Below, piece after piece: positions 17,129 to 24,468 of a DNA stretch of 64,000 nucleotides; position 1 is the first letter of the stretch; each line of letters begins with the position of its first letter. The position numbers were made by a program, and so were the translations under genes. The stretch is from Coprococcus aceti. Lineage in GTDB: Bacteria; Bacillota; Clostridia; Lachnospirales; Lachnospiraceae. The DNA is taken from the NCBI RefSeq assembly GCF_025567285.1, contig NZ_JAOQJT010000002.1:186001-250000 (forward strand), written 5' to 3'. Below the pieces are notes generated by a model. The model worked only from the letters and a program-made list of their open reading frames with translations. It did not search any database and was not told the origin of the DNA.

Positions 17129-17458
17129 TTAATTGAGATCAGTCACTTCATAATATGGTATTACCAGGTTGGTTCCGGCTACTATCGATGAATCGTTGTT
17201 CAGATTGTTGATCGAGACAACTTCATCGATATAATCCTGGGTTGATGTATATTCATCAGTCATATACTTCTGGGCTATATCCCAAAGTGAATCGCCAGAC
17301 TCAACGGATATACATGTGTAATACTTGGTGCTGGCATTAGTGGCATCAGCTTCGGATGCATCCATGTGTGTGATCGAAACATATAATACTGCTACTATGA
17401 TTATGGCTACAATTATTGTCACCTTTTTATTGCTAATGAAATTAAATAATCTATTCAT
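17129..17458 (-). CDS. yneA: YneA-like SOS cell division suppressor with LysM domain
   Basis: A 109-residue protein with a short cytoplasmic N-terminus, one membrane segment (about residues 13-31) and an extracytoplasmic LysM domain (YTCISVESGDSLWDIA onward). This is the architecture of YneA, which blocks division during DNA damage in Bacillus and is encoded divergently from lexA, as here. The start at 17458 is set by AGGAGGG; a longer frame to 17599 lacks a ribosome site and would run over the promoter. The promoter carries LexA-type boxes. The name is given by architecture, location and regulation; sequence identity to YneA was not measured. Confidence 0.82.
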   Translation of the reverse strand: MNRLFNFISNKKVTIIVAIIIVAVLYVSITHMDASEADATNASTKYYTCISVESGDSLWDIAQKYMTDEYTSTQDYIDEVVSINNLNNDSSIVAGTNLVIPYYEVTDLN

Positions 17459-17470
17459 CTCTATCCCTCC

Positions 17471-17526
17471 TGAACGTATGTTTGTTACTATGTTCGTATT
17501 ATATCGAACAGATGTTTTGTTGTCAA
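17471..17526 (-). promoter_or_regulatory. SOS-regulated promoter of the YneA-like gene
   Basis: On the minus strand a perfect sigma-A promoter is present: TTGACA (17521-17526), 17-base spacer, TATAAT (17498-17503). The spacer contains CGAACAGATGTTTT (17505-17518), matching the Bacillus SOS consensus CGAACRNRYGTTYC in all but the last base. A second, weaker box, TGAACGTATGTTTG, lies at 17471-17484 in the leader. LexA bound in the spacer would block polymerase directly. Confidence 0.85.
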
Positions 17527-17674
17527 GTGATTTTCGAACACTAGTACGACTGCAGTTCGTATTGTAACTCTGAATCCTTAATACTCCTATATTATGCACT
17601 ATCAGGTGTCCATTTTTATTCCCACGAAAGAATAGATCCGGTCAAGAATATTCAAAACAAAGCAAAATTAAAAC

Positions 17675-17714
17675 AGAACATTCGTTTGCAATATCAGAAC
17701 ATATGTGCTATCAT
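17675..17714 (+). promoter_or_regulatory. lexA promoter with LexA boxes
   Basis: TTGCAA (17686-17691), 17-base spacer, TATCAT (17709-17714). Two SOS-box-like sequences overlap it: AGAACATTCGTTTG at 17675-17688 over the -35 element and AGAACATATGTGCT at 17696-17709 across the spacer. This fits autoregulation of lexA. The 312-base gap between the two divergent genes is thus mostly promoter DNA. Confidence 0.72.
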
Positions 17715-17770
17715 ATTTTGTATACAACAGATTATGTTAAATAGAATTTATTTGTGGAGGTTCAATATAC

Positions 17771-18391
17771 ATGGGAAAAGGAAAGCTATCTGATAAACAG
17801 ACAGAGATTTTGGAATATATCAAGGAAGAACAGCTTAAGAAGGGCTATCCACCTTCAGTAAGAGAGATCTGCAAGGCTGTTGGACTCAAGTCTACATCAT
17901 CAGTACATGCTCATCTCGCATCTCTTGAGGAGAACGGATATATAAGGCGTGATCCAACAAAACCAAGGGCTATAGAGATAATAGATGATGATTTTGCATT
18001 GTCAAGGCGTGAGGTTATTAATATACCTGTTGTTGGACAGGTTGCAGCGGGACTTCCTATCCTTGCCACACAGAATATTATGGATTATTTTCCTATTCCA
18101 CCGGAATATTTACATAACACCAATAATCAGACATTCATGCTTCGCGTTAAGGGCGAAAGTATGATCAACATCGGAATCAACGATGGTGATCTCCTTATTG
18201 TTGAACAATGCTCTTCTGCTTCCAATCGTGATATTGTGGTTGCACTTATCGATGATGGGGCTACAGTAAAGAGATATTTTAAGGAGAATGGTCATATAAG
18301 ACTTCAGCCGGAGAATGATTATATGGATCCAATTATCGTAGACCACTGCGATATACTCGGAAAGGTTATCGGATTATTTAGGCAGATGTAA
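17771..18391 (+). CDS. lexA: LexA, SOS response repressor
   Basis: Transcriptional repressor of DNA damage genes that cleaves itself when stimulated by RecA filaments. The N-terminal winged helix (about 1-70) includes PSVREICKAVGLKSTSSVHAHL. The cleavage site is the Ala-Gly bond in QVAAGLP near residue 94. The S24 peptidase part carries the catalytic serine in VKGESM (near 131) and lysine in GATVKRYF (near 168). At 206 residues it matches Firmicutes LexA. GGAGG precedes the ATG. It is divergent from its likely target gene yneA. Confidence 0.97.
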   Translation: MGKGKLSDKQTEILEYIKEEQLKKGYPPSVREICKAVGLKSTSSVHAHLASLEENGYIRRDPTKPRAIEIIDDDFALSRREVINIPVVGQVAAGLPILATQNIMDYFPIPPEYLHNTNNQTFMLRVKGESMINIGINDGDLLIVEQCSSASNRDIVVALIDDGATVKRYFKENGHIRLQPENDYMDPIIVDHCDILGKVIGLFRQM

Positions 18392-18425
18392 TTACAATAT
18401 AATATAATAAATCCATTAAGAAAGA

Positions 18426-18477
18426 GATCCCCAGGTCAACATACGTCAGCAACATTTACGTATATGACCTGGGGATC
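18426..18477 (+). terminator. Hairpin downstream of lexA, probable terminator
   Basis: A 13-base GC-rich arm (18426-18438) pairs perfectly with 18465-18477, and an inner ATACGT/ACGTAT stem extends it. The T run comes late (T6 after about 15 bases), so termination strength is unclear. Confidence 0.65.
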
Positions 18478-18602
18478 AATTTATGTCATATTTTTTAAGA
18501 GGGGGCTTATTAAAAGTAAATTAACTTCAAAATAGTTAATTTGTATCAACTTGTTAATTACATTATACCAATTAATTAGCTTATTTCAAGCCTAAATCCA
18601 AC

Positions 18603-18673
18603 AAAAATAGGCTAAAAAACCATAAAAAACAGCTTTTTAGCCTATTAGCTTAATGTATATTTAGCCTATTTTT
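18603..18673. repeat. Three-part inverted repeat, alternative hairpins
   Basis: AATAGGCTAAAAA (18606-18618) pairs perfectly with TTTTTAGCCTATT (18634-18646). The overlapping AAAAATAGGCTAA (18603-18615) pairs equally well with TTAGCCTATTTTT (18661-18673). Only one pairing can form at a time. On the minus strand the hairpin is followed by a T run and probably ends the HD-GYP transcript. The remainder of 18478-18602 is AT-rich with no gene seen. Confidence 0.75.
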
Positions 18674-18686
18674 AAGTAATCACATT

Positions 18687-19874
18687 TTAGTATATGTGCT
18701 TATCAGCATTCTGTTCTGCTATCTGTTTGAATTCCTTGAAATGAGCCTGGAATAGTAATACCACCTTTGGATCAAACTGTTTACCACTCTGGCTTACTAT
18801 CTCGGTATAAGCCTCCTCCATAGACCAGCCTTTCTTGTAGTATCTTGCTGATGTAAGGGCATCGAATACATCACATACAGCCATAAGCCTGCTGATATAT
18901 GCGATCTCTTCTCCCTTCATATGCAGATATCCAGAGCCATCCCACTTCTCATGATGTTCCTTGGCGATCGTTCTTGCAATCTGAAGGATCTGTCCCGGAC
19001 ATTTTGAGAGAAGTGCGTCACCATATAATACATGACTCTTCATAATGGCGAACTCCTCATCTGTAAGACGGGAAGGTTTGTTGAGTATTTCCTCGCTGAT
19101 CATCAGTTTGCCGATATCGTGCATCATGGCTGCGGTTGAAAGCATGTCAACATAATCGTCATCAAAACCGGATGCCTTTCCAAGAACCTCCATGTATTTT
19201 GCAACTCTCTTGATGTGCTCACCTGTTGATTTTGACTTGCTCTCTGAGAGCTCGGCAAACGCATATATGAGTTCCTTCTGATTAGTTTTGACCTCTTCAG
19301 CATGGTCTATAACATTATTGAGCATTGTTGAGTTTCTTGATACTATGAAATATGATACAAATGACATGATAAAAATGGCTATAACACATGGCGCTATGAC
19401 CAGTATCATATTGTCAGCAAAATCATCATGTGCGGGTGGAATAACAAGATCACATAATCTGTAATTGACTATATCTGCAGCGAATACACCGACTGTGGAT
19501 AAAAGCGCAGTATAGAGAACCATTGTTTTGTTATAATAAAGGGAAGCTACAAGCATAGGAAATATCCAGACGATCATAGCTGTGTACGATAAAGTTGTAT
19601 TGAGTATGGAGCATATGAGTACAGCCAATGCAATTACCACATATTTTATACATTTGCCCTCATTGTTCTTAAGTAGATCAATAAAAATCGTAGGTATAAG
19701 GGTCAGAATACAGCATACTCCCATGCAGGAACACAGGAGCACTATATTGCACTGCCCTCCAATATATGTAAATACCCAGTACAAAAGTATCAATATAGCA
19801 AAAAGCCTCATACATTTGGAGGCAATATGATTGATCTTGATATAATTGTCGCTTAATAGCCTGTTACTCTCCAT
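18687..19874 (-). CDS. Membrane-bound HD-GYP domain phosphodiesterase
   Basis: The N-terminal half (about 20-185) contains around six hydrophobic segments, forming an uncharacterised membrane sensor. The C-terminal half (about 200-380) is an HD-GYP domain, the class that degrades cyclic di-GMP or related cyclic dinucleotides. Seen motifs are HIKRVAKY, MMHDIGK, HHEKWDGSGY and VCDVFDALTS. The final position of the GYP motif is leucine (GYL). Metal ligands are intact, so activity is likely. It stands alone, with a terminator downstream. Substrate and signal are unknown. Confidence 0.88.
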   Translation of the reverse strand: MESNRLLSDNYIKINHIASKCMRLFAILILLYWVFTYIGGQCNIVLLCSCMGVCCILTLIPTIFIDLLKNNEGKCIKYVVIALAVLICSILNTTLSYTAMIVWIFPMLVASLYYNKTMVLYTALLSTVGVFAADIVNYRLCDLVIPPAHDDFADNMILVIAPCVIAIFIMSFVSYFIVSRNSTMLNNVIDHAEEVKTNQKELIYAFAELSESKSKSTGEHIKRVAKYMEVLGKASGFDDDYVDMLSTAAMMHDIGKLMISEEILNKPSRLTDEEFAIMKSHVLYGDALLSKCPGQILQIARTIAKEHHEKWDGSGYLHMKGEEIAYISRLMAVCDVFDALTSARYYKKGWSMEEAYTEIVSQSGKQFDPKVVLLFQAHFKEFKQIAEQNADKHIY

Positions 19875-19928
19875 GTTTTAATCCCCAAATTCTTACTTGC
19901 AACCCAATCTTATTTTAAACTGAATATC

Positions 19929-20279
19929 TTATATGCTGTCCAGAGATACAATATCTCCGTCACTCCATATCTTCTCTATGTTGTAGAATCTTCTTGATTC
20001 TTCAGAAAATATATGGATTATTATATCATAATAATCCAGCAAAATCCATCCACCTTCAGAATATCCCTCCACTCCCTTGTGGGAATATCCAGCTTCGTGC
20101 ATATTGTCCTCAACATTATCGCTGAGTGCCTGAACCTGTTTTTTATTTGTTCCGTCAGCTATCACTATATAATCACATAAGGTTGAAATTCTGCTTATGT
20201 CTATGATCTTAATGTCAAATGCTTTTTTATCCTCAAGAGCAGCACATGCTATCTTGAGCATCTCTCTGGAATCTGCCAT
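19929..20279 (-). CDS. rsfS: Ribosomal silencing factor RsfS
   Basis: Binds ribosomal protein L14 and prevents joining of the subunits when nutrients fall. The 116 residues cover the whole RsfS/Iojap domain, with DYIVIADGTNKKQVQALSD, GYSEGGWILLDY and VHIF-like DIIIHIFSEESRRFY. The start at 20279 is preferred (GAGG about 7 bases before), just past the stop of yqeK; a longer frame from 20291 would overlap yqeK. It closes the nadD-yqeK-rsfS block. Confidence 0.94.
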   Translation of the reverse strand: MADSREMLKIACAALEDKKAFDIKIIDISRISTLCDYIVIADGTNKKQVQALSDNVEDNMHEAGYSHKGVEGYSEGGWILLDYYDIIIHIFSEESRRFYNIEKIWSDGDIVSLDSI

Positions 20280-20280
20280 A

Positions 20281-20859
20281 TTAGTCCTCACTGTTCAATG
20301 ATGTATAATATTTATATGTCCGGACAGACATTTCGTCCGTGTCTCCACAGCTGCCACTGTCCAGATAAGTTAAAGTATTCTTTAATATGTGGGCCACCGA
20401 AGCGTCAATATCGGAGAATGCCTCATTTCTTATTTCATCTATCTCCGGCAAAGGCTTACGGTTCGGCTCTATATAGTCAGCCACAAAAACAATCTTTTCC
20501 AGAAGCGACATAGCCGGTCTTCCAGTGGTATGGAATTCTATAGCCGATCGGATGTCCTCATCGTCAACTCCGTATTTTTCTCTTGCGTAATATGCTCCCA
20601 GCTTTGCGTGTAAAAGCTCAGGGTTAGCAAATTCGACCTGGCTTATTGGAAGTCCGTGTTTTTGGCATCTTGCTATCTTCTCGTCTGCAGGCAGACATTT
20701 GGCGCAGTCATGTAGAAGTCCGGCAGTCAAAGCTTTGTTCACATCTGCTCCGTGAACCATGGCCAGGCAGCCTGATACATATTCCACACCAAGTGAATGT
20801 TCAAATCTTTTCTTTGTGAGTTTGTTTTCAAGGCGCTCACGCATCTCAAATCTGTTCAT
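20281..20859 (-). CDS. yqeK: YqeK-type HD hydrolase (diadenosine tetraphosphatase)
   Basis: HD-superfamily enzyme; characterised relatives hydrolyse Ap4A to ADP symmetrically. Metal-binding residues are visible in RFEHSLGV, LLHDCAK, HAKLGAYYA, IEFHTTGRP and VFVADYIEP. The start at 20859 follows a GGAG, with a possible longer start at 20880. The product is about 192 residues. It is placed between nadD and rsfS as in most Firmicutes; the lytR-type gene often found between yqeK and rsfS is absent. Confidence 0.93.
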   Translation of the reverse strand: MNRFEMRERLENKLTKKRFEHSLGVEYVSGCLAMVHGADVNKALTAGLLHDCAKCLPADEKIARCQKHGLPISQVEFANPELLHAKLGAYYAREKYGVDDEDIRSAIEFHTTGRPAMSLLEKIVFVADYIEPNRKPLPEIDEIRNEAFSDIDASVAHILKNTLTYLDSGSCGDTDEMSVRTYKYYTSLNSED

Positions 20860-20928
20860 CTTATCTCCTATCTGTTGCAAATGTTCAAGTATAAGTAATA
20901 TTCAATATATGTTGTTATACCTGCCAGA

Positions 20929-21552
20929 TCAAACGTGATATAGACCATTGTCCCTGATATATGTTATCACGCTATCGGGAACCATATCCCTGATATCTTC
21001 TCCTGACCGCACAGCAGCTCTTATATCACTTGAGGATATATCGTGCTGGTGGATGTATTCCCGGCGGATATCAGAAGCCGGAAACAGACTGTGCAGGCTT
21101 GCTATCTTGTCGTTGATCATATCCTCAGAAGCTCCACTTCTTGTTGTGACAAGCAGCGTTGCATGCCTTGATATGATGTCAGGTCTGTGCCAGTGGTCAA
21201 AATACATAATGGAATCCCCGCCCATGATAAAATACCAGTGAACGTCAGGATATAACTCATGAAGGGCCTCAAGCGTATCTGAGGTGTATGTGATCCCGGG
21301 ACGTCTGAGCTCAAAATCAGAATACTCCAACCCTTTTATGCCATCTATGGCAAGTTTTATCATGTTGACCCGGTGATCTGTTGTAACTTCGTTGGAAATA
21401 TCTTTATAACCAGGCTTATTGTTGGGCATCACAAGCACTTTATCCAGTCTAAACTGTTCCAGTGCCTGTACGCCAAGCTCTATATGTCCATAGTGTATAG
21501 GATTGAATGTTCCGCCGAGTATACCTACATGTCCTGCTTTTTGTGCCAGCAT
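20929..21552 (-). CDS. nadD: Nicotinate-nucleotide adenylyltransferase
   Basis: Adenylates nicotinate mononucleotide, the penultimate step to NAD. The nucleotidyltransferase signature GGTFNPIHYGHIEL is near the N-terminus, and SSSDIRAAVRSG near the C-terminus. The region YFIMGGDSIMYFDHWHRPD contains the substrate-binding GxDs. At 207 residues it is of usual length. It lies 12 bases after yhbY in the obg-yhbY-nadD-yqeK-rsfS order. Confidence 0.96.
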   Translation of the reverse strand: MLAQKAGHVGILGGTFNPIHYGHIELGVQALEQFRLDKVLVMPNNKPGYKDISNEVTTDHRVNMIKLAIDGIKGLEYSDFELRRPGITYTSDTLEALHELYPDVHWYFIMGGDSIMYFDHWHRPDIISRHATLLVTTRSGASEDMINDKIASLHSLFPASDIRREYIHQHDISSSDIRAAVRSGEDIRDMVPDSVITYIRDNGLYHV

Positions 21553-21564
21553 GGCGTATTCCCC

Positions 21565-21852
21565 CTATGGAAGTTCAATCTTCTTATGTTCCTTTGACTC
21601 CTTGTACAGAACGATCTTTCTGCCGATCACCTGAACTACCTGTGAGTGGGTTCTCTCACCGAGCATAGCTGCTATCTCACGAGGATCGTCAAGACAGTTC
21701 TTGAGAACAGAGATCTTGATTAGTTCTCTCGCCTCAAGAGCCTCTGCAACAGATTCTGTGAACTCAGGTGTGAGTGATGATTTGCCTATGTTGAGTATAG
21801 GCTGGATGGTCTGTGCCAGCCCCTTTAAATATGCTCTCTGTTTGCTATTCAT
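21565..21852 (-). CDS. yhbY: YhbY-type CRM-domain RNA-binding protein
   Basis: Small RNA-binding protein associated with pre-50S ribosomes. The 95 residues form one CRS1/YhbY domain, with LKGLAQTIQPILNIGKSSLT and VQVIGRKIVLYK. It lies 14 bases downstream of obg, another 50S assembly factor, and upstream of nadD. Confidence 0.94.
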   Translation of the reverse strand: MNSKQRAYLKGLAQTIQPILNIGKSSLTPEFTESVAEALEARELIKISVLKNCLDDPREIAAMLGERTHSQVVQVIGRKIVLYKESKEHKKIELP

Positions 21853-21866
21853 ACGTGTTTATTCCT

Positions 21867-23162
21867 TTACTTATAATAATCAAATTCAAGGAAATACATT
21901 CTTACAGTATCTCCGTCTACACAGCCAAGCTCCTCAAGCTGTGCAAGTATTCCATTGTCTCTGAGGAACTTCTGGAAGAAATCAAAGCCCTTCTCAGATT
22001 CAAGGTTCGTATATCCGAGCATCTTCTCGATTCGTGGACCCTCGACGATATATACACCCTCCTCCTCGTCTGACTTTCTGACTTCAAATGGAAGCTCAGG
22101 ATCATCCTGCATGGACAGATCTATCTCAGGTTCAAATTCGATGATCTCCCTTGGAGACTGCTTTACAAGGTCATTGACATACCAGAGAAGTTCATTGATA
22201 CCCTTTCCTGATACTGCAGATATAGGGAATATCTTATATCCTTCATCCTCCGGGAATTCCTCCTTAAGCATCTCTATGACAGTCTCATAGCCCATATCAT
22301 CCAGAAGATCGACCTTGTTGGCTGCTATAACCTGTGGACGGTTCTCGATGTCTTTATTGTACTTCTTGAGCTCTTCATTGATTACGTGGATATCATTGAT
22401 CGGATCTCTTCCATCCACCGAGGCTGCATCCACGATGTGGATTATAACCTTTGTACGCTCTATATGTCTTAAGAACTGAAGTCCAAGACCTGTTCCTTCT
22501 GACGCACCTTCAATTATGCCTGGAATGTCTGCGATCACGAAGCCGTTCTTATCCCCGAGATCCACCACACCCAGGTTCGGAACTAAAGTGGTAAAATGAT
22601 ATGCCGCGATCTTAGGACGGGCATTCGTAACTCTTGCAAGGAAGGTTGATTTACCTACACTTGGGTATCCGACAAGTCCTACGTCAGCTATACACTTGAG
22701 TTCAAGATCTACTGTAAGCTCCTTGGCTGGCTGACCAGGCTGTGCATACTTTGGCGCCTGCATGGTCGAAGTTACATATGTTCTGTTGCCACGGCCACCA
22801 CGGCCTCCTTTAAGGAAAACAACAGGTTCCTTCTTGTAGGCCATATCGAGAATAACCTTACCTGTCTCTGAATCTTTGACAACAGTTCCAGGTGGAACCT
22901 TGAGCACGATATCGGCACCATTGCTGCCATGGCAGTTCTTCTTGCCGCCCTCTTCACCGTCTCCGGCTTTGTATTTTGTCACATGTCTATAGTTAGTGAG
23001 CGTGTTCATTCCCTCGTCGACAACAAAGATAACGTCACCGCCATTACCTCCGTCACCGCCGTCAGGACCGCCGTTTGGAACATATTTCTCTCTTCTGAAG
23101 GATACATGTCCGTCACCGCCCTTGCCTGATCTCACATATATTCTGGCTCTATCGGCAAACAT
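21867..23162 (-). CDS. obg: Obg GTPase
   Basis: Essential GTPase for 50S assembly and stress control. Three domains are seen: the glycine-rich Obg fold (about 1-158, MFADRARIYVRSGKGGDG), the G domain (GYPSVGKSTF, DIPGIIEGAS, NKVDLLDD), and a C-terminal OCT domain (about 350-431). The start at 23162 follows an AAGGCGG site; the open frame continues to 23207 without a ribosome site. The product has 431 residues. A terminator after rpmA separates it from the L21-Prp-L27 transcript, so obg probably has its own promoter in 23163-23290, which was not pinned down. Confidence 0.97.
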   Translation of the reverse strand: MFADRARIYVRSGKGGDGHVSFRREKYVPNGGPDGGDGGNGGDVIFVVDEGMNTLTNYRHVTKYKAGDGEEGGKKNCHGSNGADIVLKVPPGTVVKDSETGKVILDMAYKKEPVVFLKGGRGGRGNRTYVTSTMQAPKYAQPGQPAKELTVDLELKCIADVGLVGYPSVGKSTFLARVTNARPKIAAYHFTTLVPNLGVVDLGDKNGFVIADIPGIIEGASEGTGLGLQFLRHIERTKVIIHIVDAASVDGRDPINDIHVINEELKKYNKDIENRPQVIAANKVDLLDDMGYETVIEMLKEEFPEDEGYKIFPISAVSGKGINELLWYVNDLVKQSPREIIEFEPEIDLSMQDDPELPFEVRKSDEEEGVYIVEGPRIEKMLGYTNLESEKGFDFFQKFLRDNGILAQLEELGCVDGDTVRMYFLEFDYYK

Positions 23163-23290
23163 AATATACCGCCTTTCTATGTCAGATATTCTATACCGAA
23201 TATTCAATGTCTAAACTACCTGTGTCAAGTTCTGCAGATACATCTGCACACTATTTCATAGTATACCCCATATCTGCACTTTTGTCTGTA

Positions 23291-23325
23291 AAAAAAGACT
23301 GGAATAATAATAATTACTCCAGTCT
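23291..23325 (-). terminator. Terminator after rpmA
   Basis: A 13-base stem with one mismatch (23296-23308 with 23313-23325) and, on the minus strand, a run of seven T residues. It ends the rplU-prp-rpmA operon. Confidence 0.85.
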
Positions 23326-23355
23326 CTTGATAGTATTACTTATATATATCCAATA

Positions 23356-23643
23356 TTACTCGTTAACTACTGGATAGATAGAAACCTGCTTCTTGTCTCT
23401 ACCCTTTCTCTCAAATCTAACGATACCATCAGCTGTAGCGAACAGTGTGTCATCTCCGCCGATACCAACGTTAAGACCTGGATGAATCTTTGTTCCACGC
23501 TGTCTGTAAAGGATGTTACCAGCCTTTACGAACTGACCGTCAGCTCTCTTAGCGCCAAGTCTCTTGGACTCTGAGTCTCTGCCGTTCTTTGTAGAACCTA
23601 CACCTTTCTTATGAGCGAAAAACTGAAGTTCCATCTTCATCAT
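23356..23643 (-). CDS. rpmA: Ribosomal protein L27 (bL27) with cleavable leader
   Basis: 50S protein whose N-terminal tail reaches the peptidyl transferase centre. Here the first residues include MELQFFAHKKG: the Firmicutes leader ending in LQFFA, which must be removed by Prp so that AHKKG or HKKG becomes the new terminus. The rest (GSTKNGRDSESKRLG, GNILYRQRGTKIHPG) is canonical. The length is 95 residues. AGGAGG precedes the ATG. It lies 5 bases after prp, coupling substrate and protease. Confidence 0.97.
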   Translation of the reverse strand: MMKMELQFFAHKKGVGSTKNGRDSESKRLGAKRADGQFVKAGNILYRQRGTKIHPGLNVGIGGDDTLFATADGIVRFERKGRDKKQVSIYPVVNE

Positions 23644-23648
23644 GTCAA

Positions 23649-23975
23649 TTACACCTCCTTAAAGGTCATACAAATATAATCGCCATAGGATTCTTCGATT
23701 CCGGATATACCGATCACAAGCGCCTGCATCAAAGTCTGTGCCTTGATATCCGGCTCCTCTGTGAATATGAAATCCATATGTCCACTCTCCTGATCGCAGT
23801 CAAGTGTGAAATTCACATCTGAAAGCTTCTCAACAGAGTTCAGGATGGTTATCGTGATCGCTGAAACTGCGCTACAGACGATATCTTGTCCAGGATCATC
23901 ATATTCCGCATGTCCATCTGTCTTAAATCCTATATATTCCGAATTGCTGTTCTGATAAATAACTACATCAATCAT
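23649..23975 (-). CDS. prp: Ribosomal-processing cysteine protease Prp
   Basis: Removes the N-terminal leader of L27, an essential step in Firmicutes with this leader. The catalytic histidine is in TDGHAEYDDPGQDIVC (near residue 22) and the cysteine closes the same motif (near 34), followed by SAVSAI. The product is 108 residues, standard for the family. It is placed between rplU and rpmA as usual. Confidence 0.96.
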   Translation of the reverse strand: MIDVVIYQNSNSEYIGFKTDGHAEYDDPGQDIVCSAVSAITITILNSVEKLSDVNFTLDCDQESGHMDFIFTEEPDIKAQTLMQALVIGISGIEESYGDYICMTFKEV

Positions 23976-24003
23976 GTCTTATAATCGATACAATCAATAC
24001 CAA

Positions 24004-24312
24004 TTAAGCGTTGATCTTCTTGATCTCAACCTTAGTATATGACTGTCTGTGACCATTCTTCTTGTGATAGCCAGTCTTTCTCTTGTACTTGTAAACAATA
24101 ACTTTCTTAGACTTGCCTTCACCAACTACTGATGCTGTTACAGATGCATTAGCAACTGCATCTCCACACTTAACGTCTGAATCAGTGCTTACTAAGATAA
24201 CATCATCAAATGTTACTTCGCTTCCAGCCTCTGCTGCGAGCTTCTCAACCTTGATCACGTCTCCTTCAGCTACCTTGTACTGCTTACCGCCTGTTGCTAT
24301 AATTGCGTACAT
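24004..24312 (-). CDS. rplU: Ribosomal protein L21 (bL21)
   Basis: 50S protein that binds 23S rRNA domain I. The 102 residues are canonical: MYAIIATGGKQYKV at the start, and YKRKTGYHKKNGHRQSYT near the end. AAGGAGG precedes the ATG at 24312. It is the first gene of rplU-prp-rpmA, behind a structured leader and a strong promoter. Confidence 0.97.
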   Translation of the reverse strand: MYAIIATGGKQYKVAEGDVIKVEKLAAEAGSEVTFDDVILVSTDSDVKCGDAVANASVTASVVGEGKSKKVIVYKYKRKTGYHKKNGHRQSYTKVEIKKINA

Positions 24313-24330
24313 GGTTAATACCTCCTTAAT

Positions 24331-24390
24331 CAAACTCGCCAGTTTTGGTGGTGTCTGTTGACACACTTATACCTAACTGTGCGGCATACT
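24331..24390 (-). promoter_or_regulatory. Structured 5' leader of rplU, L21-leader-like
   Basis: The untranslated RNA folds with an outer stem CGCACAGTT/AACTGGCG (24375-24383 with 24337-24344) and an inner hairpin GTGTC/GACAC (24360-24364 with 24351-24355), followed by the ribosome site. Such leaders ahead of rplU in Bacilli and Clostridia are thought to mediate autogenous control. The identification is by position and shape; no covariance model was run. Confidence 0.65.
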
Positions 24391-24395
24391 CATAT

Positions 24396-24424
24396 AATCT
24401 ACCATTGAGATGATTATTTGTCAA
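24396..24424 (-). promoter_or_regulatory. Promoter of rplU-prp-rpmA
   Basis: On the minus strand TTGACA (24419-24424), 17-base spacer, TAGATT (24396-24401). Transcription would start just ahead of the L21 leader. Confidence 0.75.
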
Positions 24425-24468
24425 TAATTTTCTGATATATTTTTACAATATTTTTTGATTTATTTTCA

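Noticed and set aside
17459..17599. Longer N-terminus for the LysM protein
   Set aside because: This part covers the promoter and LexA boxes; AGGAGGG directly precedes the ATG at 17458.
18510..18680. Possible small CRISPR-like repeat array
   Set aside because: Only three short copies in mixed orientation with no regular spacers and no cas genes; explained as hairpin arms.
15791..18686. Possible integrated mobile element around the recombinase
   Set aside because: The neighbours are tRNA thiolation and SOS genes, with no direct repeats, transposase, phage or plasmid genes.
24313..24366. N-terminal extension of L21
   Set aside because: The frame is open upstream of the ATG at 24312 but runs through the structured leader, and the ribosome site fits the later start.
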